Shown here: positions 27,784 to 39,993 of the stretch, in pieces | Layout: each line of letters opens with the position of its first letter | How positions within the stretch are numbered: position 1 is the first letter of the stretch | From: Acanthopleura granulata | Lineage: Eukaryota > Mollusca > Polyplacophora > Chitonida > Chitonidae | Length of the DNA: 64,000 nt | Direction of reading: 5' to 3' | NCBI GenBank assembly: GCA_016165875.1 | Contig: JABBOT010000002.1 | Location: forward strand, 2,567,540 to 2,631,539 | Program-made: the position numbers and the translations under genes | Notes under the pieces: model-generated | What the model saw: the letters and a program-made list of their open reading frames with translations, nothing else | What the model was told of the DNA's origin: nothing | The model's database searches: none

Positions 27784-27954
27784 ATGAGAAACTGCATGAA
27801 AAACTGCTGGCGCTACATATTAAGACACAACACTAACCTCCAGCCTGCGCTGTGTGCCCCGGGTGATTCGCCATTCTCGCAGTGGGATATGCCTTGTTGT
27901 ATCGAGAACGATGTGGTAGACTTGACATACGGTGATAAGCAGTGGCCCGATGAT
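27784..27954 (+). CDS. Tentative alternative first coding exon
   Basis: An ATG-started frame of 57 codons that ends exactly in phase 0 at a plausible donor (GAT|GTAAGG). It could therefore splice in frame to the exon at 36369 and give a shorter isoform without the long N-terminal exon. The stretch is distinctly richer in CG dinucleotides and GC than its surroundings, as is the sequence just upstream (27690-27780), which fits a promoter plus first exon. The peptide (start MRNCMKNCWRYILRHN, later DSPFSQWDMPCCIENDVVDL) has no domain I recognise. Human ARHGAP20 is known to use several alternative first exons, which makes this reasonable. Without a transcript it remains a candidate. Confidence 0.35.
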
Positions 27955-29514
27955 GTAAGGCTAGCATCCCGGTGTCACGTGTAGAGCCATTGTCATACAT
28001 CAACATTCATGTACATGCTTTCATTCCTCTTGATCATGTTGATTGAGCTCTGGCTTGTCCCAGACTGTTCCAGCTGAAGAAGATATCAAAATATTGAAAA
28101 GATACAATATCCCATGGAGAAAAAAAATGTTAGATATGACATTCTCACATAATCCCTCTCAATATGTTAATTTTCCCTGCATTTCAGTCAGCATTTTTGT
28201 GTATAATCTTTGAATTGGATTGTCAACAAACCTCACGCTCTGTTTGAGAAGAGATCATCCAGTTATCTTGTCTCCAGTAGCCCTGGCTTTAAGGGACAAT
28301 CTTCCCAGATCTGCCATTGGCTGCATGGCCCTTTGGCAACCCCCGGGGTTCAGAGGTCGAGGGTTAAACCATCACTGAGCATGGCTTCAACCCTGATCCC
28401 TGACCAGCCCCTGGCAAGCGTGGCATATACATGGCCAGTTGATGTTGACCGCCATAAAATAATGCAATATAAATGTGCCATGTGACATTCCGGTAAGCCA
28501 GTGTTTGAACAGAGCACGAGATGAGAGTTACCCCCTTGTAGCAGCAGCCCTCAGTTTCTGTTCAGCTGCCCCGCGGGAAAGCTAGGCTATAAACCCTCAT
28601 TGTTGCCAGTGCTGATAGCCACAACTGACTTGCCATCAGTCCCTACACTGTTATATTCATCACCAGGTATTTTGCACCTGCGAGGAGAAAGCCAGCAAAC
28701 TTACCTGTGGTTACTGATACAGTTTTTCCTACCTTGAGAAAAAAAAAGTGACATTGTGGGACAGCAATGATACAGTCAGTGACACCTTGACGATGTGATG
28801 TGCTGGCTACCCTGTTACAGGTGGACAGCTAAGCTTAGCGTTGAGGGGCACAGTATCAGCTGTGACATCTCTACCTGTCCCAGTCTGGAATGTCGTTAGA
28901 TATACACCAGGGGAAAAAGAGTAACCGTACGGTGATCTAAGCTAAAGTCTTGTATTGTTACATTGGACGTTGAATTGATCAATTCCAGTTACCTGCTGTC
29001 CTGAGACAACAGAAGACGAGAAAAACAAAAGGAAAAAAAGCATTAGATTTTTTAAAAAAAAAATCACGCAGGACTTGTTGAACTGCAGGTGTTTGATATT
29101 CACAACTGATATGCCCTCATGGATAACCACGATGTATCGTCTCTCCACGAAACGACCGAGAACTGGCACATCTCTGGAGACTGACTGACTGTGGGTAGTT
29201 CCCCCAGAGCTTCTTCACATGGCCCTCAAAGACATGTTCTGGAATTTCGAGCTGTAATTTCTTTTACCTTTCGTTAAGTTTCTGTCTTACCTGAGACAGA
29301 TATATATTACCTGAGGATGCATCTGAAGGAGTTGTTGCTGTGTTTACCTCCAGCTTCCTTCATCACCTCCTCCCATCACCATGGACTGCTCCACATTAAT
29401 CACCACTCTAAGCGTGATGACCACCACATTAAGGTAGGCTGGTGCAGGTTTCAAGGTTGCTTTTATGAGCAAGTGTCCAGGATGGTATTTTTCTTCGAAT
29501 AATGGTTCTTAAAT

Positions 29515-29790
29515 CTAGTTTTAAACCAGCTCATGTCTGCTTTACTTAACAGACTCAGGTTTTAAGCCAACTAGTGTCTGCAGTACTTAACAAACTCAGG
29601 TTTTAAGCCAACTGGATTCTGCGTTTCTTAACACACTGGGTTTTAAGCCAACTAGTGTCTGCAGTACTTAACAGACTCATGACTGAGTTTATATATCAGG
29701 ATTTAAACTAGTGTCTGGGTTAATAAAGAACACCCTTTACTGTTGGTTTATATATCAAGTTTTAAGTTAGTGCCTGCTTGAATGGCAGTA
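29515..29790 (+). repeat. ~41-bp minisatellite, decayed
   Basis: Units carry 'caggttttaagccaactagt' and 'gtctgcagtacttaacagac'; unit starts near 29517, 29558, 29599 and 29639 give a 40-41 base period. Copies beyond 29690 are increasingly degenerate. Confidence 0.75.
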
Positions 29791-32700
29791 TGGGTTTTGT
29801 ATATAAAGGATTAAGCCAGTGACTTCATGACTCCTCTGAAAGGATTCTAATCATGGTATAAACCAATAGTTCATGGCTCTTCATTCTTTTCTCAAAAGGG
29901 GTTATGAAAGCTGCAGTGCTCATTTTAACTAGCACATGTATTTTCAGTTATATGTATCAAGTGTAAATGACTTCTTACTACATTGTAATGCACCCAGAGC
30001 AGCTATGTTTCAGATACAGTATGGTTATAAATGGTAATGGCCTTGCTTTTTCCTGTAAAAAAGAAGTTTTTGTTTTTTATGTGAGGCCATTGCTATGCAT
30101 TCAATTCATCATCCTAATGCAAGGTCTCTTGGCGCTTTTAGTGATACAGTCCAAATGATTTAAGGGCGATAGAATACCTCACCTGTAGGAATGTTGTGGT
30201 TTCAACAAAGTTAAAAAGGTGTTTTTGATAAACAAGAAAAGGAAAACAGTGCTGTAGCCACAAGTATTTTGGTAGAAGTCAACCCCACAGGGGTGATATG
30301 AACTCGTGTGCACCGTTGTTTTGGATTGTGCCCTGTAACATGTGTCACAATGAAGAGACAGGGGCTTGTGGGTCAAAAGAAATGTGACCAGGAGACTGTA
30401 GTTACAAGGTGAATACAATGAGGCACATTTTTCTGTGTAGAAGTGCAGATTTTTTTGTTACACCCCTTCAGTTTTTTGTGTGCAATAGGAGGCTTGGTAT
30501 GTTACGCTCATAATATTTTCAACACAAAGCACTATTGACGTGCTTTTTTTTCAAATTCTCAGCTTTATGGATCTTATGCCATCACAAAATTAATTAGATG
30601 TCACTTTTTTTTCCAAAATGAAACATGGATTCTTTCGTAAATGTGTGTAATAAAGTAATTACATTATGTTAGGAGTGAAAAGCCTATTCTGTAATCTCTA
30701 GCTAGAAAATTTTGTGATCTTGGTTTAAAGTACATGCATGTTCCTATCTCTCTCGTACAGCATTCTCTTGTAGGTTTTGTTTATTACACATAAGCACAGA
30801 AGTCCAAACTGCAATCACAAATAAATAGAAAGTGATTAATTATGTGCTTGTTTGTAATTTTTGTTGCAAATCCTAGTCTTCTATTATAAAAGCTGCCTAA
30901 TCTGTATACACTGATTCGAGATTTTGAATAAAATAACCCAAAATGAATTTACAAATGTAGCCTAATTAACGGAGGTAGTATTAGAGCTGTGTGGGGTAGC
31001 ATTAAGGGGGGCTATCTGCAAGCACAGCTTATTGTAAATACCTAAAGAACCTCCAAGAATGTGTGTGTTAAGCTTGTAAACCCTGTCTGCGTTGGCGTGA
31101 GGATTTTTGTTAGAGACCTTCATTAAGGGGATAGATTCCAGGTTTAGCAGCGCTCAGGACACTGAACAAAATGCATCGCTCAGAAACAAGCTGTTTGACC
31201 ACTCTCGTGGTTAGTTGAGAAAGCCTAAGCAGTGTCAGCTATTTCATTCATAGGTCTGTAGTATGTCTACAGGTACACTGACAATCTAAGATACAACTAG
31301 TACCCAATAGTCATAAAAAAAACACAAATCAAGAGATACCAAAGAGAAACATGAGTTTCTACCAAACAAGTTACCATCTGATCCAGTATTTTGGTGCGTG
31401 GAAAGACAGATTTGTATGTCGGTATTTGCTACCAGTTTTTGTCTGTTGATTATAAATGTGAAACGCCACATAATGTTGACACTAAGGCTGTAAAAGTATT
31501 AAAGCACTGTTCATCTTGACATCATTAGCACAATTATAAATTTGTTTTAAGGTTCTTCAATGAAACTAAAGAAGTTTGAACGTAACTCTAAATAATTATT
31601 ATTACTTTAATATGTAATGACAGCTTGCATTAATGTGTGTCAATAAAGCTGAATAGTCAAAGCATAGGGCATAATATAATGCATTGATCATGCTGTTGAC
31701 TGCAAAACAATTAGATTTTGATTAATTAATTAGGTATAGATGAATGAATTAATCAGGCCTTTTGTTCATGTCTATATCAAAAAGGGCTGTACATGGTAAA
31801 AAAGCTCTGTGACAGTCGGCCATTAGCAGTTACCAGTAAGGTATTTGTTATCAGCCTGTTGTTACATGCTAATGTTGATCTGGTGACAGAGAGGGAATTT
31901 AATCCAGGCAGGAAACAATCACCCCATGCTCCCCACCCTTTTTGAGGTCTCAACACTCTCCCAAAACCTACAACCATTAGAAAACTGGTCATCCATGCTT
32001 TGTGTGGGGCGATCATGAATTACAGTGTTGGTTGTTGGAACAAAGTCACAAATTTAGTGTGCTGATAAAGGAGAAGGCTGACATTAATTAAAATTTACTG
32101 GAAATCATTTAAGATTTGTTGCAAGTTCTTTCCTCTAAGTTGTCAAGTTGTCATGGCTGAGAGCATAAGTATTATATTAACAGTGTTGATTTATGCAATT
32201 GTGCTGTTAGCGGTGGACGATGCTGTATTTGCCCCCTCACGTCCCACCCCGGTCGTAAGACTGGGCCTTAAGCCCTCGTATGGCTGCAATAATGGCTCCA
32301 GTCCATGCTTTCACAAAAGCCAATCACCCTTAATGGCCAGGGTCTTGTTTTGTTCCCTCTTTGACATGGATGAAGACACAATGAGGAATGTGAAGTTTTG
32401 TCAGGCCCCACCACCCCCCTCTGAGTGCTCTCTGGACCATGTCTGACCACTGTCCACTGTGGTCAGTCTTCCCAATTACCCACCTGTACAGGTGACCACT
32501 GGCCTTAGCCCATCTCCTGCATGTCCAGCCATCCCTGTGGTCACCCTAGTGTCTGTCCTCTCCCATGGCTGCATGCTTTCTCAGGTCTGTGATTTGTACA
32601 TTGTGCAACCTTTTGAGGGAATCTTCGCTGGTTTTTACCTACTGGTGCATCAGGAGGAATTACTTACATAGGGAAGAAGGTAGGTGAAATTAGTGTTCCA

Positions 32701-33701
32701 GGTGCATTTCAAGGAAATGTAAGCATTGAAGAGAAAGTATTGAGGGACAGCAGTGCAAAACCTGTTTGTCCATTTTAACTTAACATGGGTTGATATAACA
32801 GGGGGCCATGGCAAGAGTTCACAAGCAGATACAGAAACGCATGTGTTGTGAGGATTTGCTTAACTCTCTAGAGGTTCAAGCTAATACAGTGCATTTTTTT
32901 TTGTTTACAGTGTGTAACATCTGTTCAGGTACATTAATAATTAAAGACATGTTTATGTAAGAAAGACAAGAAACTTGAGAGGTGTATTTTCAGTGATTTG
33001 TGGGTTTTCTACTTGAAAATTTACTTTATCTGCTAATGAGGAATCAGGTATATGTATGTATATATATTCAACTTTCAGGCAATATCTGCTTCTCTCTTTC
33101 TGTAAGGATTTGGTAAAATTTTCTGTCAGATCATATTTTTAACCGCTTTAATTACAACGATCGATACGACCCTTCATTCATTGGGATGTGTACACATATT
33201 TGCCTTATCGGTTTAGGTTTAACATTAACACCACAGTGAAATCTTATAAGTCTAAATTTATTCAAAATTGTCAGTTACCAGTAAGATTTTGACCTGATAT
33301 ATATAGATATAAGTTGTCGTGCTGTGTTTTGACACATAAGACTTTTCATTTCACCTGTACACCTGAAATCTTTTACTGCGTTTGCACGGAGCCAACCATA
33401 TCTGATACCCTGGTATTTCTGACACACTGACCACCCATCAGGCAACCTCCAGACAACACCCATGTGAAATTCAGGCTAATAATACTTGACAAGGCATTTC
33501 ATTATATGTACTTGTTACAAACTGATAACCTGATACTTAAGCTCAATAACATTGCCTGTGTAATTGTTGCATGTTATTATTTATTAATTAGGGCAAATTG
33601 ACATTGCTGTTCGAGTAAGGCTGGTGTAGCATTGTTGGCTGTGGCAAACAACTCTAGGAATCTCTGTCATGCAATTTTTCAGTTTGTCGGTTCGTTCTTC
33701 A

Positions 33702-33732
33702 TGTTTTTTTTGTTGTTGTTGTTGTTTTTTTG
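33702..33732 (+). repeat. (TTG)n flanked by T runs
   Basis: A TTG trinucleotide run between two poly-T stretches; simple repeat only. Confidence 0.85.
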
Positions 33733-36368
33733 GTATTTCAAGGATCATTCACTAAATGGGGAGCCTGAGTGAAATACTGTCAAATTGTTTTTTGGTAGAT
33801 GATGGAATTGGGGCTTAATCTTTGTGCTTGGTTTTACTTTCTGTTGAGCTCAGTCGTGGAGCAGGATTGTGTTGAGTGCTGTCATTTTCAGGCACGAATT
33901 GTATTGAAGGAGGTCTTTTTTGATCTTTTGATAGGATAAATAAAGATGATTTATTAACAAAATTACACATGATTATGATGTCTAAACCCTAAATTATGAT
34001 GTCATGGTAATAATTGAGGACTGACAGCGTCTCAGAGTTCAGTGTAATCTGTCATCCCTGATCTGTCACGTCTTGGGTAATGTTGACCAAACTATATAAG
34101 CAATATCACTCTATCAATTCCGAAGTCAATACCTTGTAATAGACCATCGCAGTAAGGCAAATAAATTTGTCAGGCATTTTCAAGTGCTTTCCTGAACTGT
34201 AATGTCAGTTGTGACATTTTGTATTCAAAGCTGTTCAGAGCAGCACCCTTTGTCTTGAATGACTTTTTAGGATCCAGCCCTAGGTCTTGCACTGGACAAA
34301 AGCCATACACATACATCATCTTAAGTGGGCAAAACTGGGCCATCAGAAGTGGCTGGGGTGAGGTCATTGAGATAATTCAGGTATTTTAAGATGGTTATAT
34401 GCACAAAGACAAAAAGGCATAGTGACGTTTGCGTGTGTGGTCCAACAAGTATGTGTACTTCTGCTGTATCAGGGTACTTAGTATGCCACACAATCCTCTG
34501 AGCATGGCAGCAGATGTTGGCGCGTCATCTTGTGGCCAAACCAGTTAGGTGCGTTTTGATCTCGCTGCTGATTGTATATACTGCATCACTTATATGTGTA
34601 TAATAACACAAATTAGAAGGGCATATATTTATATCTCCTGTACATATTGCTTCTTTTGATCTGTGGTGCCTTGATCTTCACGACTGAGAGCCTGAAGGGC
34701 AACTTAGTGCAGACTCAGAGAACGTATTGGGTCTTTGTGCACGCCAGTGATATATTGCATTGAGGACGAATCCTGTAAGAATATTATACAGCAGTCAACA
34801 TAACTGACAGTATGCAGGGATTAAATGTGCTCATATCATTAATGTAAATACTGACATGTCAACATATTTGGTGGTTTTGAAAATGTCTTCTGAAAAGTAT
34901 GGTAATTTATTAGCGGAGAGAATTGGATACAACTTTTTACCTGAACACACCTGTATATATGGAAGCATCTTTTTTGCAAGCTAAGAATACAGATACACAC
35001 TGAAAATTACCATTTCACAAGGAGCCTCATTGTGGCAGCATGAGGTGCACACCTTTTCAGAGTTAATAAGCTGAGGTCAGACTAAAGTTGATCATCGATA
35101 TTGCAATAATATGTATACAGATTTAATATGCGTTAATCAGGATTTAATTGTACATGATTATTATTATTATGAGGAGTCACATTAAGTACAATGTCAGTAT
35201 TTTAATGTGTCATATATGGAAAGCATATGCAAAAGTCTGTATATCCAGGTGAGATATGACGTAATTTGTGCATCTTGCACAGTAGTGCTCCTTACTTGAT
35301 GTTTTACGGTAACTGGATATAATTACTTCTCCTGTTGACACTTGAATATAAGATCAACTTCATGTAGGTCAATATTTTGGATTTACCTGTTAACTTCTGA
35401 TTGATGATTAACTGCAGCCTACAATGAATATGTCTGTTTACACTGGATACTAGCACCATCTTTTTAATTTGTGTACCTGCTCTGTCTACAGGTGTAACGA
35501 AACCTTAAGGTGTATGCTTAGTGATGTTACAGGCTAGAAACACATGAGAAAGTTAATAATCAAAGAAATTTTATCGTTTTGATGACAGTGTTTGACCAGT
35601 GATATAACAGAACACCAATATAATATCTGAAAGTACCACATCCCGAAGGTGTGTTTAGCTGTGTAAACAGTGTTTACTTTTTTAATTATAGTTTATGTCC
35701 AAACATTTAATCACATCTCATAATTCAAAAGTCGGCGAGGTGAATTTTTTGACCCCTTTATTAAGCTTACAGGGACACGGTTTGTTGTTGGCCATGTGGT
35801 AATTCGTTTGAACACCAAAGCCAGAGATCATGTTAACAGTTCAATATTAGCTGGGATAACAAGAAGCTTTAGCCCTGAGCAATTGTGTAGTCGTCAGCAG
35901 TACATAATGACGGTGGACTGATGGATGCAGATTTAGGCCAATTGCAAGCAGGACAGTGTTCTATTGTTATTTCGCACATCACACTTTCTTGCCCTTTCTG
36001 CCAGCCAGCACGTTGAATATTTACTGCAGTTCAGTGATAGTCGTACATGTACATATTTATTTCCCATTGCCCTGGTTTGTCTTCATTTTATGATGGGTGA
36101 CTTTTTGTTGTCATTTGAGTATGTTCAGTTTTGTCTGACTTTTCAACCTCAGGATTATGGCTATTTTTGAGAGAGAAAAACTTCCGTACAAAACCACATA
36201 AAGCACTAAAGGCTAGTTAATAATAGATCCATGTGTATATTTTCTGAGCATGTTTTATATTATGGACATGAAAAGTTATTGGACATAAATCGAGAGATGT
36301 GTCAATTTGTCACCTTTTCTGATGATGATTTTTACCTGTAATGTTAACATTGATCTTTGTGTGTTCAG

Positions 36369-36479
36369 GTGAGACGCCTTCCTCGTTATGAACATCATCT
36401 GAGAGAGTTACTGGAGGAGACCGATGAAAGTCACCCAGATTTCGAGGACTTGACCAGGGCCCTTGAGAGAGTCAAAGAA
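36369..36479 (+). CDS. ARHGAP20: ARHGAP20-like gene, DH (RhoGEF) domain CR3 exon
   Basis: 37 codons between acceptor TTCAG and donor GAA|GTGAGT, phase 0/0. The product (model residues 266-302) begins VRRLPRYEHHLRELLEET and continues DESHPDFEDLTRALERVKE. This is the signature of the long conserved C-terminal helix of DH domains ('P.QRLPRY..LL.ELL..T...HPDYE.L..AL..IKE'), the CR3 segment that helps bind Rho GTPases in Dbl-family GEFs. The proline that normally precedes it must come from an upstream exon. It lies upstream of, and in phase with, PH and RA exons of ARHGAP20 type, giving the DH-PH order typical of RhoGEFs. Only this part of the DH domain is certain, so catalytic competence cannot be judged. 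Skipping it would keep the frame. Confidence 0.85.
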
Positions 36480-39400
36480 GTGAGTATATGATACTTCAGA
36501 TATTCATGATTTACACACCTTCAAACAAGTGCTGTCATGGCTGTGGAGGCTTAAACCGGAGATGTCATTTCCTCAAAATAAAAATCCAAGAGGTAAGATT
36601 TCTCAACCATTGCAAAATTTTTGGTCTGATAAGGCGTACAATTGTCCACAAAAAAATCCGTCAGATTTTTTGGACATTTCATCTTTGTTACAAAGAATGT
36701 TACCGTGGTCATTCACCTAAAAAGGATCATAAGTGCAAGACATCAGCTTTCATTGCTGTTGTGAATTTTGCGAGTTTTGGTTACTTAATGGTTTTATAGT
36801 TCTCAAGACTTTTGTGAAATGGAAACAGATTTCAACATCATTTGATGGTGCATGTTGGAATACTCTCCCATTTGAAAAGTTTTAATGTCAGAACAGTGTG
36901 AATGACGGTCATTTACATCTCATGACATTGGTGTGCGGCTTGAAAGCTAATCTGTCAAGGGACCATGAGAATTATCATCTGTGGTGTTCAAGAATTGGTA
37001 AGCATGGTTTCCTGAAAGCTGTTGATAACTGACTGAGTACCAACTAAGGGTTTCACAAATACAGAAAATGGATGGGCTTTACTAACTGAGATGAAACAGC
37101 CATGTTCTTAGCTTCACCGCCACATTTACTGATTTGATGCATTTACTGATCTGGAACTTGCATTGACTGATCCATGTCAAAGGTGTGTGACATAAAGCTC
37201 AGGTTTCTTGAAGTAGTTCTGACTTCACATCAGTGAGTCGTATGTGAGGAATAAAGGCCATAATGCCATAATTAAGCAGTGAATCTTCTCTGACAGCTTG
37301 CAATCTCTCATCGACCACTGCTTGAAATTCTGTGATTCGTTGGCTAGACAGACATGCCATGATGTCTTTATATGTACGATGCTGATTGCTGAACACTGCC
37401 TCACAGCATTGGAGTCAGATGATTTGAAGATAGTGTTTGGTAAAGTTCAGATGCTGTTGATGCATTTGTGATGTTGTGGTAATTATATTGATGATCAAAC
37501 AACAAGGTGATATAAAGGCAGAATTACCTTAAATGACCTGAACTTTCGTCCATGTCAAAGTTGCTCATTTTTCGCGATTCTGAGAGTTCGGCTGATTTCA
37601 GAAAGGTGTTTGAGGCTTGTTACAAAAGTAGGTTGATATTCAACAGGAAAACTTATGTTTTAGCTCCACGTAATATTTTAAGACGTACGTCAGTTTGCTT
37701 TTAAAAAGGCTTCATGCTTTTAAATGAAGTCAATTTTTCCAGACATGTATTGTGTACAGCACATGCAGGTTAAAGTCTGGATTTCATGTAGTGAATGCAG
37801 GAGTTCAGATCTGCATTCGGAAATCTATGAACAAAACAGATTTTGGACCTTTGCTGCTATACCGAGGAGGCTGTCGACAGCTCTTTGTAAACAGTTATAT
37901 ATATTTATCATTCAAAGAGGAAATAATTATTATTAAAAGGACTAATCCACATAAAAGCCAGTCCGAATCTCAGAAATAGTTCACCTTCAAACATATTCCA
38001 TGCAACCTTCGCTAAAACAAACGAGGTAATGAGATGCTAAGTTTGCCCTATAAGCCCTGAGGTGAGAGGACATATTGTCCATTGCGCTTTTCAGGGGGAT
38101 TTCTGCTAACCCCAGGGTGTCAACTGTCCCTGACCCTTGCAAGTGGACACAGAAATAGCTTTTCAACAACTCTTGACAAGTTCCTGTTAATTTTATGGCG
38201 GAGAACTTTTTCTCTTTTTAGCTCTTTAAGCGTTCTTGACAGCTTTGGCATAAACGGCCTCTGAAGCTTGAAAGAACGCAAGTTAACTGTAGCAATGGTT
38301 TCATGACTTTTCAAGGGCTACACAGCTTATCCAGATCAAAAAGAAGAAATTGTTTTAGAAACCGCAGCATATTGTCGACATGACTGCATAATACAGCCAA
38401 GAATTGTGTACAGGTTTATGGCGTGTGCAATTCACAAGTGTTGTCGCTTTGTCTTTAACAGACGCCTGGTGCGCAGTGCGTCGTGCCAGAAGCGCAGTGT
38501 GCATGTGACAGACCACCAGCAGACAACAATAGCTGCAGACAGCACCTTTAATCTGGCTAGAGAAGCTCATAATGGCCAGTTGTGTGTCGCATATTGATAA
38601 AGCGATTGAGAAACAGTTTGGTACACAGGGATAAATTGCCTCACGCAGGCCGGCAGCCATTCCCAACAGGGCACACTTCTCGCCACGATGATAGCTGAAT
38701 TTCTTGCACAAAACGAGGCGAGAAATAGCTCAGGATCTCCGTGAATGCTTTTACTCTCTGGATGTGTGATCAGAGATTTGGTTAAAAAGTGAAGCTATTT
38801 TTATGCGTGTGTGTCTGCATGCCAGTATGTGGTAATGCGAGGGCCCCCTGGCTGAATGCTCTGTCTATAGTGTTGTTTTTGCTGGCTGTTGACTTAAGGC
38901 CATCTCTGTGAATCTTGTGAGGGGGTCACATATGTCCACACAGGGTGATGCGAAGAGCAACCAGCTAAGATACTGTCTTAGTGTCAGTATTTCTGTGACC
39001 GTCTCCTTACCTGGAAGTCCATGCTAAGCTCAGCAAGTCCTAGGTAAGATTGGCCAAAGTTGTGTTCAGGTGCAGTGAAGTTCAAGTTGACAAACAATCT
39101 ATGTGAAAATATTCCTGTTTGACCTTTGGCTCGATAGCCAAGTATTGAAATTCAAATATCCATTGTATCATTTTTTCAGCAGGTAGGAAATCATCTGTCC
39201 AGTCCTTGGCTCTGTAATCTTTAGTGTAGGCCTATCATATTATAGCTTGACCTGGCCTGCCTGAAGCCAACTTGCGTTTGCCAAAAAAAAAAAAAATTAA
39301 AGTAGGTTAAAATTTGAATTGAAACTATTGACACCTTGAAAGTGTTCTGTTGAAAGAAATTTTATACTGTTTAAAATCTTGAGACCAAAACCCAAATGAT

Positions 39401-39681
39401 ATGATAAAGGTCTAAGATTGTACAATATGACTCAACTTTTTCAAGTATGCATGCTAGGCAGCTTGTCACGGCTTATTGTCAATGTTTTGTTGCTTTATAA
39501 GAATTCAGGAAATTGAAGATATTCTAAATTTGATTAATATATGCATTGATTTTAAATTTTGAGTTTATGAGTATTTCATAAGAGGCTTGTTACACGTAAT
39601 CTACATCTGACATGAAGCAGAGACCATCTATAGTTTTGACATTAATTCGCCACTCCCGATGGTGTCCCTTTCCTGTTTCAG
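36480..39681 (+). other. ARHGAP20: Intron 2, with GC-richer and unusual noncoding blocks
   Basis: Runs from donor GTGAGT to acceptor CTGTTTCAG. It contains a reverse copy of the dispersed repeat (37528-37685) and two complex, CG-containing noncoding blocks (about 38040-38310 and 38400-38720) discussed as possible regulatory elements. The open frames on both strands there (up to 118 codons, minus strand) have no recognisable product. Confidence 0.7.
37528..37685 (-). repeat. Unclassified dispersed repeat, reverse copy
   Basis: Reverse-complemented, this reads 'aaaatattacgtggagcta', 'aacaagcctcaaacaccttt', 'gaaatcagccgaactctcag' and 'catggacgaaagttcaggtc', matching the family order seen at 14010. 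Confidence 0.6.
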
Positions 39682-39789
39682 ATGGTGGTGGAACATGACG
39701 TGCTAGGAGATGTAGTCATGGACATGGAGACCATCCAGGATCGCTTTCCTTACGATGACCTTCAACTCACCAAAAAGGAACAGCCTGTG
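39682..39789 (+). CDS. ARHGAP20: ARHGAP20-like gene, linker exon after the DH helix
   Basis: 36 codons between acceptor TGTTTCAG and donor GTG|GTGAGT, phase 0/0. It starts MVVEHDVLGDVVMDMETIQD and goes on through RFPYDDLQL to KKEQPV (model residues 303-338). It follows directly the CR3 helix, giving ...RVKE|MVVEH..., so it most likely completes that helix and forms the DH-to-PH linker. I cannot name a separate domain. The composition is clearly coding, with few stops in other frames and higher GC than the intron. The exon is symmetric, so it could be skipped without a frameshift. Confidence 0.8.
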
Positions 39790-39957
39790 GTGAGTACCAA
39801 TCAGACAGTTTTCAAATTTTGCATATTGGGATCAAAATGTGCTCCCATGTATCTTCAGACACTGTTTAGAAATTATCTCTTTTTGCTAAGATGTGTTTTA
39901 ACATACAGGATATGTAATAACAGACATTATCCAAAGCTAATGGGTGTGGGGGAGCCC

Positions 39958-39993
39958 CACCATGACCATGACCATGGCCATGACCATGGCATG
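39958..39993 (+). repeat. (CATGAC)n/(CATGGC)n short hexamer repeat
   Basis: About five imperfect hexamer units just inside intron 3. If the donor were not used, the exon frame would read through it as His-Asp/His-Gly repeats before stopping. Confidence 0.75.

Larger units (their letters stand above)
9401..36368 (+). other. ARHGAP20: Large first intron (27 kb)
   Basis: Spans from the donor GTGAGT after exon 1 to the acceptor TTCAG before the DH exon; both flanking exons are phase 0. It holds four copies or fragments of dispersed repeats, a truncated SINE, three minisatellites, several AT/T-rich simple repeats, two tentative DH exons and one tentative alternative first exon (all listed separately). 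GC-richer patches without assigned function lie near 24050-24950, 27690-27980, 28270-28480 and 32210-32600. If a complete DH domain exists, its N-terminal exons must lie here, so this is probably several introns. Confidence 0.5.

Noticed and set aside
32459..32671. Frame with VCDLYIVQPFEGIFAGFYLLVHQEELLT, vaguely DH-like
   Set aside because: Ends in a stop before any donor, and the upstream part is a GC-rich stretch without exon structure.
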